DNA from: JADHUC01 sp964617665
Lineage (GTDB): Bacteria > Planctomycetota > Planctomycetia > Pirellulales > Pirellulaceae
Length of the DNA: 13,570 nucleotides
Assembly: GCA_964617665.1 (NCBI GenBank)
Contig: CAZUAH010000375.1
Coordinates: forward strand, 1-13,570
Direction: 5' to 3'
Shown: positions 6,187 through 13,403 of the stretch, piece after piece
Layout of the letters: each line of letters starts with the position of its first letter
Position numbering within the stretch: position 1 is the stretch's first letter
Translations under genes and position numbers: made by a program
The notes under the pieces: model-generated
Database searches by the model: none
What the model was told of the DNA's origin: nothing
What the model saw: only the letters and a program-made list of their open reading frames with translations

Positions 6187-9100
6187 ATGACCACGGCAAC
6201 GCGAAATGGCGGCCTTTTGCACGTCGGAATTCTCACCACAGCAGCGCTTCTCGTCGGTATAGGAATGCCGATCACTGCGCAGTCGGCGGACAAGACCGAC
6301 AAGTGGAGTGCGACCGCCGAAGAACTCTTGGAGGAGACGGGTGTGCCAGGCGGGTTGATCGTACATCTCGGCTGCGGCGATGGGAAGCTGACCGCTGCGT
6401 TGCGCACGAAGGACTGCTACCTGGTACACGGGCTTGACGACGACCCGGAAAACATAGAAAAGGCCCGAAAGACGCTTCTGGATCTCGGTGTCTACGGAAA
6501 CGTGTCCGTGGATCGGTTCTGTGGAAAGCAACTGCCGTACGTCGACAACTTGGTGAATCTGGTAGTGGTGGATAAGAGATGTGAGATGCGAGATGCGGGG
6601 AGCGAGATGTTGCGCATTCTGGCCCCACGCGGTGTGGCTGTTGTGCGGGAAAAAGGGAACGAGGCATGGCTATCCCGTATCCCGCATCCCGTATCCCGCA
6701 TCGGAGACGGTTTTGCGATGTTCACGAAACCGCTCCCCCCAGAAATCGACGAATGGACCCACTACCTTTACGACGAAAGCGGCAACGCCGTATCACAGGA
6801 CATGGTGGTCGGCCCGCCTCGCCATTTCCAATGGACCGGCAGCCCGCGGTGGGCGCGGCACCATGACCGGCGGGCGAGTGTCAGCGCCATGGTCTCGGCC
6901 GGCGGCCGGATCTTCTATATCTTCGACGAGGGCTCGACCGCTTCGATCATGCTGCCACCCAAGACCGTTCTTATCGCGCGCGACGCCTTCAACGGCACTA
7001 TTCTCTGGAAACGCGACATCCCGACGTGGCATACGCATCTGTGGCCGTTCAAAAGCGGGCCAGCTCAACTTCAACGCCGCTTGGTGGCCATCGGCGAGGT
7101 GGTCTACGTCACGCTGGGGCTCGACGCGCCGCTGTTGGCTCTGGACGCTGTGACCGGCGAGACCGTGCGGACCTACAAGGATACCTTTGCGACAGAGGAG
7201 ATAGTCGCGTCAGAGGGCGTGCTGTTCGCACTGGTCAACGAGAAGCCGCAGGAATACGACGACTTCCGCCCCGAAGACGTAGGCATCGGTGCAGAACGCG
7301 ATCGCGTAATGCGCGATTGGCCATGGAACGAAGAACCGCGACACGTCGTGGCAATGGACTCCGAGACAGGGAAGCACCTTTGGAAAGCAGAAACGCCCGT
7401 AGTTCCCCTGACGCTGGCAGTCGACGCGGATCGCGTCTATCTGCACGATGGCGACAAGGTGGTTGCCCTGGATCGCAAGACGGGAGACAAGTTGTGGAGC
7501 TCCGTATCCGTGGAACGGCAGCCAAAGGTGCCCAGTAACATCACGCCGACGTTGGTGATCCACGAAGATGTGGTGTTGTTCTACGGTGTAACGAGGAAGC
7601 TGACAGGCGTTTGTGCCAAGACAGGAAAGGTCCTTTGGACCGAGCCGCATCCGCGCTCGGGCCACTACTGCCCGGAAGACGTGCTGGTTGCCGGCGGACT
7701 GGTGTGGGGCGGCGAAATCGCTGGCGGGCGCGACAGCGGCGTGTTCATCGGTCGTGACCCGCGCACAGGCGAAATCAAGAGCCAGTTCCCACCCGATATC
7801 GACATCTATTTCATGCACCAACGATGCTATCGCAGCAAAGCGACGGATCGTTTTCTGATCCCCGGCTGGACCGGCACCGAGTACATCGACTTCCGCAACA
7901 AACACTGGGTCACGAACCACTGGGTACGAAGCGGCTGCATCTACGGGATCATGCCCTGCAACGGATTGACCTACACCACGCCGCACGACTGTGCCTGTTA
8001 CATGCAAGCCAAACTGTACGGATTCTGTGCGTTGGCTGCGGGGCGAAAATCGAAGAGTGGGAAAGTCGAAACGTCGAAGAGTCTCCCAGCGGAGCGTCTG
8101 GAGAAGGGACCTGCGCACGGCGTCGACGTGGCCGGCACCGTCACGCTTGACGGGAAGCCGATTCCTGGTGCGAATATTCAATATGATCCTGACGATGGCG
8201 GCTCGCCTGCGCGTGGCGTGACAGATGCGAAAGGTCGATTCAAGTTGCGTACGGCTCCTGGCAATTACAGGATCACCATCAGCACAGAGGACGAAACGGC
8301 TAGAGAGGACAACAGCCTCGGCGACTGGCCCACCTACCGCAATGACTCCGCCCGTAGCGGATTCACGACGACTTCCGTGTCTGCGGACTTGGAGACCAAA
8401 TGGAAGGCCGAACTCGGGGGTCGGCTGTCAAGCGTCGTTGTGGCTGACGGCAAGCTCTTTGTGGCATCGGTAGATACCCACACAGTTCACGCCCTGGCTG
8501 CCGATTCCGGCGAGGCCGCCTGGAGCTTCACGGCGGGAGGTCGCGTCGATTCACCGCCTACGATCTGGAAGGGGCGCGTGCTGTTTGGCTGTGCCGATGG
8601 ATTCGTGTATTGCTTGCGGGCTTCCGACGGCGAGTTGGCGTGGCGATTCCGCGCAGGGCCGGAGGATCGGCGGATGACATCCTTCGAGCAAGTCGAATCG
8701 GTCTGGCCGGTTTCCGGCAGCGTGCTCGTGCAAGCCGGTGTCGTCTACTGTGTAGCCGGTAGGTCGATGTTCCTCGATGGCGGTTTGCGTTACCTGCGGA
8801 TCGACGCCGAAAGCGGGAAACTGATCTCGGAGGTCATTTTCGACGAAAACGACCCGGAAACGGGCGAGAACCTGCAGACACACGTCGAGGTCAGAAACAT
8901 GCCGGTGGGACTCCCTGACGTTCTGTCAAGCGACGGCAAGTCCCTGTACATGCGGTCGCAGCAATTCGACGTGGAAGGCAAGCGTAGTTCATTAGTCCAG
9001 ATTAAGGGCAGCGACCTGGACCGGGGCGGGGACCAACAAGGCCCGGCCACGCACCTGTTTTCGCCTACAGGTTTTCTGGACGACACGTGGTGGCACCGTT

Positions 9101-9723
9101 CCTATTGGGTCTACGGCCAGCGCTTCTCGGAAGGAGCCGGCGGCTGGCCTCAGGCCGGCAAGTTTGCACCGTCGGGCAGAATCATGGCGGTGGACGATTC
9201 CAACGTATATGGCTTCGGCCGCAAACCGGTGTACTTCAAGTGGAGAACGCCACTGGAATACCACCTGTTCTCCGCCACGAAGAAGCCCGAAATCGTGCGC
9301 GAACCGGTCGGCCCCGCGCCAAAGGCCAAGACAGGCTCGAAGCCCGCGGCAAAACGCCGGGCAGGACCACGAGTCCAACATCCCCGCTACGAATGGTCGC
9401 GCACCATCCCGTTCTTTGTTCGCGCAATGGTCCTGGCTGACAAGACGCTGTTCATTGCCGGCCCGCCGGATGTGGTGGACGAAGAAGAGGCTTTCCGCCG
9501 CGTCGGTGATCCCAAAATGGACGCGAAGTTGGCCGAGCAAGATGCCATGCTGAACGGCGCGAAAGGCACTTTGCTGTGGGCAGTCTCCGTGGAGAACGGC
9601 GAAAAGCTGGCCGAGCACAAACTCGACTGCTTGCCCGTCTTCGACAGCCTGATCGCTACCAAGGGTCATTTGTACATGGCAACCACCGACGGCGAGATCC
9701 TGTGCTTCCACGGGGAAGACTAG
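6187..9723 (+). CDS. Secreted methyltransferase-like / double PQQ-propeller protein
   Basis: 1178 residues. Residues 1-33 look like a signal peptide with the core GILTTAALLVGIGMPITA. Residues 45-155 carry Rossmann methyltransferase motifs: motif I VHLGCGDGK (59-67), an acidic strand-2 end GLDDD (82-86) and a later strand NLVNLVVVD (121-129). Residues about 187-620 form a first BamB-like propeller with blade signatures such as ARDAFNGTILWKR, ALDAVTGETV, AMDSETGKHLWK and ALDRKTGDKLW. A Cys cluster (C591, C602, C604, in MPCNGL and HDCACY) ends that part. Residues 647-700 are a small beta-sandwich like carboxypeptidase-regulatory domains (GTVTLDGKPIPGA, then GVTDAKGRFKLRT). Residues 713-1178 are a second propeller starting DWPTYRNDSARSG. 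The architecture matches large planctomycete 'PQQ-binding-like' proteins as I remember them. There is no CxxCH heme motif or vicinal Cys pair of true quinoprotein dehydrogenases, so enzymatic PQQ use is doubtful. AGGAG lies nine bases before the ATG. The function is unknown. Confidence 0.8.
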   Translation: MTTATRNGGLLHVGILTTAALLVGIGMPITAQSADKTDKWSATAEELLEETGVPGGLIVHLGCGDGKLTAALRTKDCYLVHGLDDDPENIEKARKTLLDLGVYGNVSVDRFCGKQLPYVDNLVNLVVVDKRCEMRDAGSEMLRILAPRGVAVVREKGNEAWLSRIPHPVSRIGDGFAMFTKPLPPEIDEWTHYLYDESGNAVSQDMVVGPPRHFQWTGSPRWARHHDRRASVSAMVSAGGRIFYIFDEGSTASIMLPPKTVLIARDAFNGTILWKRDIPTWHTHLWPFKSGPAQLQRRLVAIGEVVYVTLGLDAPLLALDAVTGETVRTYKDTFATEEIVASEGVLFALVNEKPQEYDDFRPEDVGIGAERDRVMRDWPWNEEPRHVVAMDSETGKHLWKAETPVVPLTLAVDADRVYLHDGDKVVALDRKTGDKLWSSVSVERQPKVPSNITPTLVIHEDVVLFYGVTRKLTGVCAKTGKVLWTEPHPRSGHYCPEDVLVAGGLVWGGEIAGGRDSGVFIGRDPRTGEIKSQFPPDIDIYFMHQRCYRSKATDRFLIPGWTGTEYIDFRNKHWVTNHWVRSGCIYGIMPCNGLTYTTPHDCACYMQAKLYGFCALAAGRKSKSGKVETSKSLPAERLEKGPAHGVDVAGTVTLDGKPIPGANIQYDPDDGGSPARGVTDAKGRFKLRTAPGNYRITISTEDETAREDNSLGDWPTYRNDSARSGFTTTSVSADLETKWKAELGGRLSSVVVADGKLFVASVDTHTVHALAADSGEAAWSFTAGGRVDSPPTIWKGRVLFGCADGFVYCLRASDGELAWRFRAGPEDRRMTSFEQVESVWPVSGSVLVQAGVVYCVAGRSMFLDGGLRYLRIDAESGKLISEVIFDENDPETGENLQTHVEVRNMPVGLPDVLSSDGKSLYMRSQQFDVEGKRSSLVQIKGSDLDRGGDQQGPATHLFSPTGFLDDTWWHRSYWVYGQRFSEGAGGWPQAGKFAPSGRIMAVDDSNVYGFGRKPVYFKWRTPLEYHLFSATKKPEIVREPVGPAPKAKTGSKPAAKRRAGPRVQHPRYEWSRTIPFFVRAMVLADKTLFIAGPPDVVDEEEAFRRVGDPKMDAKLAEQDAMLNGAKGTLLWAVSVENGEKLAEHKLDCLPVFDSLIATKGHLYMATTDGEILCFHGED
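6576..6610 (+). repeat. Heptamer array GAGATGY within the propeller gene
   Basis: Five consecutive seven-base units: GAGATGT, GAGATGC, GAGATGC, GGGGAGC (degenerate) and GAGATGT. They encode part of KRCEMRDAGSEML, within the methyltransferase-like domain (residues about 130-141). Rotated, the unit is GCGAGAT, closely related to the reverse complement of the second array at 6672-6706. Confidence 0.8.
6672..6706 (+). repeat. Heptamer array ATCCCGY within the propeller gene
   Basis: Units ATCCCGT, ATCCCGC, ATCCCGT and ATCCCGC, followed by a broken unit ATCGGAG. They encode LSRIPHPVSRIGD (residues about 162-174). Because seven is not a multiple of three, three units make one 21-base, seven-codon period, seen as SRIPHPV then SRIGD. 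The reverse complement of the unit, GCGGGAT, differs by one base from the unit of the array at 6576-6610, so the two arrays form an inverted pair 61 bases apart. Confidence 0.85.
8050..8081 (+). repeat. Octamer repeat in the linker before the inserted domain
   Basis: Four eight-base units: TCGAAGAG, TGGGAAAG, TCGAAACG and TCGAAGAG. They encode the hydrophilic linker KSKSGKVETSKS (residues about 621-632) between the first propeller and the small beta-sandwich domain. Linkers tolerate such sequence, and its position right beside a domain junction is notable. Confidence 0.6.
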
Positions 9724-9744
9724 AACGTCAGCGAAAGGAAGAAC

Positions 9745-10629
9745 ATGGCAGATGATTTATCTATGCACAGCAGGCCGGTCAGTGACCTGTTCCCGTCGCC
9801 TGAGATGCGCGAGCAGTGGGAAGCGTACAAGCTGACCGAAGATCAGCTCGCGTTCTACCGCGAGGACGGATATGTCGGCGGCGTGCGCGTCTTGTCGGAC
9901 GAGCAAATCGACGCGCTGCGCGAAGAATTGGCCGCTTTCTACGAGTCCGAGCATCCCGGTCACGAGTTGTGGTACGAATACCACACAAACGAATCCTCCG
10001 ACGCGGAAACGGTTCTGTTTCACGCCTTGGGGGCGTGGAGAATCACGCCCGGCTTTCACGACCTGTTGTGGAATCCGGCAATCTCCGTACCGGCCAGCCA
10101 GTTGATCGAAGGCCCTGTCCGCTTCTGGCACGATCAACTGTTCTGCAAACCTGCGAGGCATGGCGGCGTGGTGGCGTGGCATCAGGACTATTCGTATTGG
10201 ACGCGAACCCAGCCGATGGCCCACCTGACCTGCTGGGTCGGATTGGACGACGCCACCACGGAAAACGGCTGCGTGCATTACGTCCCCGGGAGCCATCGCT
10301 GGGATCTATTGCCTATTACGGGGCTTGCGGGTGACATGACGGCGATTCGCGAGGTGCTTGACGACGAGCAGTGGGAACAGTTCAACAAGCCGGTGGCCAT
10401 GGAATTGCACAAAGGCGAAGCCACATTCCATCATCCGTTGACGATCCACGGTTCGTTCGAGAACCGCAGCGACCGGCCGCGGCGTGCCACGGTGGTCAAT
10501 GTGTTCCGAGACGACGTATGCTCGGCGTCGGACGATACGTTGCTGGAAGGCGTACCCGCGATCCCTGCCGGTCAGCCGATGGGCGGTCAGTTTTTCCCGT
10601 TGCTATTCGATCCAAGTCGTTCAAGCTGA
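9745..10629 (+). CDS. PhyH-family Fe(II)/2-oxoglutarate dioxygenase
   Basis: 294 residues, the usual length for phytanoyl-CoA dioxygenase (PhyH) family proteins. The double-stranded beta-helix core shows the iron ligands His146 and Asp148 in AWHQDYSYW and the distal His235 in HHPLTIHGSFENRS, with Arg244 or a neighbour (RPRR) placed to hold 2-oxoglutarate. CVHYVPGSHRW (176-186) is the conserved PhyH segment before the distal His. Members hydroxylate small molecules in the cytoplasm; there is no signal peptide. The substrate cannot be read from sequence; bacterial relatives act on many compounds, and most planctomycete copies are uncharacterised. AAAGGAAG lies just ahead of the ATG. The gene starts 21 bases after the propeller gene, which argues for co-transcription. 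Confidence 0.85.
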   Translation: MADDLSMHSRPVSDLFPSPEMREQWEAYKLTEDQLAFYREDGYVGGVRVLSDEQIDALREELAAFYESEHPGHELWYEYHTNESSDAETVLFHALGAWRITPGFHDLLWNPAISVPASQLIEGPVRFWHDQLFCKPARHGGVVAWHQDYSYWTRTQPMAHLTCWVGLDDATTENGCVHYVPGSHRWDLLPITGLAGDMTAIREVLDDEQWEQFNKPVAMELHKGEATFHHPLTIHGSFENRSDRPRRATVVNVFRDDVCSASDDTLLEGVPAIPAGQPMGGQFFPLLFDPSRSS

Positions 10630-10721
10630 TCCGAGTCACGATTTCGGCGTATAGCCTCGTTCTTTCTCGCCGCCTGCGATCTCAGTGGAACCTTGTGGTC
10701 CGTGCGAGAATCCAGGAGAAT

Positions 10722-10814
10722 ATGTGGCCTTACGATCAGAAGAGCTTCGACACCGATTACTTGAAACTGGGATACCGCAATCATGATGTATGGATTGGTG
10801 ACACGCAGACATGA
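10722..10814 (+). CDS. Possible 30-residue ORF overlapping the next gene
   Basis: An ATG at 10722 directly behind AGGAGAAT opens a 30-codon frame (MWPYDQKSFDTDYLKLGYRN at its start) that ends at a TGA in 10812-10814, overlapping the annotated start of the following propeller gene by 32 bases in another frame. The peptide is rich in aromatic and acidic residues and unlike frame-shadow composition. The Shine-Dalgarno spacing is very short (three bases). It might be a translated leader, the tail of a decayed gene, or chance. I do not recognise it. Confidence 0.2.
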   Translation: MWPYDQKSFDTDYLKLGYRNHDVWIGDTQT

Positions 10815-12114
10815 CAACCTGGCGACGATTCGAGTCTTGCGGCGCATGGTGAGCGCCCTGTGTTGGGGATTGACTGTCGCGTCGTTTTCCGTCGCCGGGG
10901 AGAACTGGACGAGCTTCCGGGGACCGACGGATCAAGGTCACGCTGATGCAACCGGACTGCCGCTTCAATGGAGCGAAGAGGAAAACGTTGTCTGGAAGAC
11001 ACCCATTCCCGGCAAAGCGTGGTCGTCGCCGGTGATTTGGGGCGACCGGATCTGGCTCACAAACGCCAACGAGGCCGGCACTCAACTTTCCGCGGTCTGC
11101 GTCGATAAGAATTCGGGCAAGGTTATCCTTAAGAAGCGATTGCGTTCTGTGGTCTTGCCACAGTATTGCCATCCGTTTAACTCATACGCCTCGCCGTCGC
11201 CCGTGATCGAGGAAGGTCGCGTGTACGTGAGCTTTGGTTCGCCGTACAACGCGTGTCTCGATTCGTCGACCGGCGAAGTGATCTGGGAGCGCACGGACTT
11301 CGTCTGCAATCACTTCCGGGCGGCGGGTTCGTCACCGTTTCTGTACGAGGACTTGCTGATCCTGCACTTCGACGGTAGCGACCGACAGTATGTGGTGGCT
11401 ATGGATAAGCACACGGGCAAGACAGTATGGGAGACGAAACGCACCGTCGATTTCCAGGACATCGACCCGGAAACCGGCGGACCAAAGATCCAGGGCGACC
11501 TCCGCAAAGGTTTCTCGACGCCCATAATCGCCGATGTCCAAGGCAAGTCCATTTTGATCAGTCTCGGCTCAATGGCACTGTACGCTTACGAACCGGAAGC
11601 GGGCAAGGAGTTGTGGCGAGTCGAATGCATCGGCAGCCACTCCGGCACTTGCCGTCCCGTGGCGGGCCTCGGAATGGTTTTCGCGCCGATGGGTATGGGC
11701 GCCGAACTGCGGGCTATTCGGCCTGACGGTAAGGGCGTCGTGACCGACAGCCACGTTGTTTGGGAGCGCAAGAAGGTAGCAGTGCCCAAGAGACCGTCGA
11801 TTTTGCTGGTCGACGATTTGCTGTTCATGGTCGACAACGACGGAGTGGCTGCTTGCGTCGAGGCAACGACGGGCGAAGAAGTCTGGCGAGAGCGAATCGG
11901 CGGCAATTTCTCAGCCTCGCCGCTCTATGCGGACGGCAAGATTTTCCTCCTTGACGAGAGCGGCAAGTCGACCGTTATCGAAGCAGCACCGGAGTTCAAG
12001 GTGTTGGGCACTGGGCAACTTGACGACGGATTCATGGCGTCACCAGCCGTGTCAGGTAACGCGCTATTCGTGCGCACACGCACGCACCTTTACCGGATCG
12101 AAGAGAAACAGTAG
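10783..12114 (+). CDS. Secreted BamB-like PQQ-type beta-propeller protein
   Basis: 443 residues from the first ATG. A signal peptide is clear at residues 22-39 (MVSALCWGLTVASFSVAG), preceded by an Arg-rich stretch. The true start may therefore be the ATG at 10846 (422 residues) or a TTG slightly upstream; no start has a strong ribosome site. After it comes NWTSFRGPTDQG, the usual opening of planctomycete PQQ-type propellers, then blades with the W-x-D and 'G-x-x-x-W' rhythm: VWKTPIPGKAWSSPVI, AVCVDKNSGKVI, CLDSSTGEVIWE, AMDKHTGKTVWE, AYEPEAGKELWR, CVEATTGEEVWRE. This fits a seven- or eight-bladed propeller in the cell envelope. BamB in E. coli helps outer-membrane protein assembly, but most planctomycete paralogs have unknown roles. 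No dehydrogenase cysteine pair or heme motif is seen. The gene begins 153 bases after the PhyH gene and shares its strand. Confidence 0.8.
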   Translation: MMYGLVTRRHDNLATIRVLRRMVSALCWGLTVASFSVAGENWTSFRGPTDQGHADATGLPLQWSEEENVVWKTPIPGKAWSSPVIWGDRIWLTNANEAGTQLSAVCVDKNSGKVILKKRLRSVVLPQYCHPFNSYASPSPVIEEGRVYVSFGSPYNACLDSSTGEVIWERTDFVCNHFRAAGSSPFLYEDLLILHFDGSDRQYVVAMDKHTGKTVWETKRTVDFQDIDPETGGPKIQGDLRKGFSTPIIADVQGKSILISLGSMALYAYEPEAGKELWRVECIGSHSGTCRPVAGLGMVFAPMGMGAELRAIRPDGKGVVTDSHVVWERKKVAVPKRPSILLVDDLLFMVDNDGVAACVEATTGEEVWRERIGGNFSASPLYADGKIFLLDESGKSTVIEAAPEFKVLGTGQLDDGFMASPAVSGNALFVRTRTHLYRIEEKQ

Positions 12115-12151
12115 GGGCCAAGCCCCGTCGGAGAGCTTCCGCCGGTGGTTT

Positions 12152-12222
12152 GGGAGGGCGAAGCTCCTGCTGAGCCGTGGCATTTGCAGGACTCCGCGGC
12201 TCGGCGGGAGCCTCGCCCTCCC
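12152..12222 (+). repeat. Palindromic 'GEAPAEP' element, copy C
   Basis: Arms at 12152-12177 (conserved type) and 12197-12222 (variable type) are complementary at 23 of 26 positions around a 19-base loop. It lies 37 bases after the stop codon of the propeller gene and 40 bases before the chosen start of the acetyltransferase gene. Two of the three arm differences are G-U compatible in a plus-strand transcript, so a stable RNA hairpin would form there. The minus-strand translation reads EREGEAPAEPRS. Confidence 0.88.
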
Positions 12223-12262
12223 GTTCGACGACAAACCCCAAGTGCAGACAGGGCAACATGGC

Positions 12263-13279
12263 ATGGCCGATCGCAATCGCCCCCTCGAACAACAGGCAAA
12301 TGACGATATTTCCGGCTGCCAGATGCTTCCCCGGCCTACCGTGGAACTGCGAAAACGGCTGGGACGGGCGGTCGAAGATCTTGCGCAAAGCTGCCATCGC
12401 GAGGATCTGATCAACCATGTCGACGGACCCCCTATCCCGTCGACGGAATCGATCGAAAGAATCGTCTCCCTGCTACAGGATCTCTTGTATCCCGGCTACT
12501 TCAGCGAACAGGAGCTGGATCACGAATCGCTGCTCTACTATCTGGGCAGCGGGGCAAAGGACCTCTACGGGGCTTTGTCTTATCAGATCACGTGCAGTCT
12601 TCGGCAAATGTGTGGGGAGTCCAAGAGGCTCTGCAAACAGTGCATTCAGAGTGGCCAGGAATTTGCGATGCGTCTGCTGGAGCGGCTACCCGCGTTGCGT
12701 GAGTTGCTGGCTGGCGATGTGCGGGCTCACTACGACGGCGATCCCGCGGCGAGAGGTTTTGACGAGGTGGTGTTCTGCTACCCGGGATTGTACGCCATCA
12801 CCGTCTACCGCGCGGCACACGAACTCTGGCAGATGGACATTCCGCTGCTGCCCAGGATCATGACCGAACACGCCCACGGGCGCACTGGGATCGACATCCA
12901 TCCCGGAGCGAGAATTGGAGAGAACTTTTTTATCGATCACGGCACCGGCGTGGTCATTGGCGAGACGACGGAGATCGGCAAGAACGTCAGAATCTACCAA
13001 GGCGTGACGCTCGGTGCGTTGAGTTTCCCCACGGACGAACACGGCAACATCATGCGCGGCCACAAACGCCATCCGACTATCGAGGACAACGTAACGATCT
13101 ACTCAGGTGCCACGATTCTCGGCGGCGAGACCACAATCGGCGAAAACTCTGTGATCGGAGGCAACGTCTGGATCACCAACAGCGTCCCGCCCAACACCAC
13201 GGTGTTCATGACGGCCCCAGAGTTGAAGTTCAAGCAAGGCGGCGGTCGGCGGCCGGACGCGCCGAACGACATCGGTTAG
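12263..13279 (+). CDS. cysE: Serine O-acetyltransferase (EpsC/CysE type)
   Basis: 338 residues. The enzyme transfers acetyl from acetyl-CoA to L-serine, giving O-acetylserine, the carbon skeleton for cysteine in the cytoplasm. An N-terminal helical domain (residues about 25-190, with LLYPGYFSEQEL and LYYLGSGAKDLYGALSYQI) resembles EpsC-type enzymes. The C-terminal left-handed beta-helix is built from hexapeptides (IHPGARIGENFFIDHGTG, VVIGETTEIG, VRIYQGVTLGA, VTIYSGATILGG, TTIGENSVIGG, VWIT). By comparison with E. coli CysE, Asp211 (GIDIHP) and His226 (IDHGTG) are the catalytic pair, with the same 15-residue spacing, and His270 (KRHPTI) is the second active-site histidine. The frame is open back to 11927, but that part overlaps the previous gene and the palindrome, so ATG 12263 is chosen; ATG 12323 is an alternative. 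The ribosome site is weak. No sulfhydrylase (cysK) gene is adjacent. Confidence 0.88.
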   Translation: MADRNRPLEQQANDDISGCQMLPRPTVELRKRLGRAVEDLAQSCHREDLINHVDGPPIPSTESIERIVSLLQDLLYPGYFSEQELDHESLLYYLGSGAKDLYGALSYQITCSLRQMCGESKRLCKQCIQSGQEFAMRLLERLPALRELLAGDVRAHYDGDPAARGFDEVVFCYPGLYAITVYRAAHELWQMDIPLLPRIMTEHAHGRTGIDIHPGARIGENFFIDHGTGVVIGETTEIGKNVRIYQGVTLGALSFPTDEHGNIMRGHKRHPTIEDNVTIYSGATILGGETTIGENSVIGGNVWITNSVPPNTTVFMTAPELKFKQGGGRRPDAPNDIG

Positions 13280-13303
13280 CAGCGTTTCGAACATCGGTGG
13301 AGA

Positions 13304-13373
13304 GGCCGGGGCTGGACCGACGGGAAGCCCCGGATCGACAATCACCGGGGCTTCGCAAGCTCCAGCCCCGGCC
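13304..13373. repeat. Nested inverted repeat between convergent genes
   Basis: GGCCGGGGCTGGA (13304-13316) pairs perfectly with TCCAGCCCCGGCC (13361-13373). Nested inside, GAAGCCCCGG (13324-13333) pairs perfectly with CCGGGGCTTC (13345-13354) around an 11-base loop. The structure starts 24 bases after the acetyltransferase stop and ends 30 bases before the stop of the minus-strand membrane protein gene. It could therefore end transcription from both sides, although there is no T-tract on either flank. It may equally be a member of another dispersed palindrome family; it is not homologous to the three-copy element. Confidence 0.75.
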
Positions 13374-13403
13374 ACCCGGATAGTGCCCACTAGCCGCTTC
13401 TAC

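Noticed and set aside
7210..8181. 323-codon open frame on the minus strand
   Set aside because: Lies wholly inside the first propeller, whose plus-strand frame has clear blade motifs. The antisense frame shows no family features.
6187..9723. PQQ-dependent alcohol dehydrogenase (quinoprotein)
   Set aside because: Blade motifs are of the general PQQ/BamB type. There is no vicinal Cys-Cys pair and no CxxCH heme motif, so a catalytic quinoprotein is not supported.
11927..12262. Upstream extension of the acetyltransferase frame
   Set aside because: The extra 112 codons overlap the end of the propeller gene and the palindrome copy at 12152-12222, and add no residues typical of serine acetyltransferases.
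12032..12418. Minus-strand open frames around the third palindrome
   Set aside because: They combine antisense of two plus-strand genes with the repeat (EREGEAPAEPRS); no independent coding evidence.
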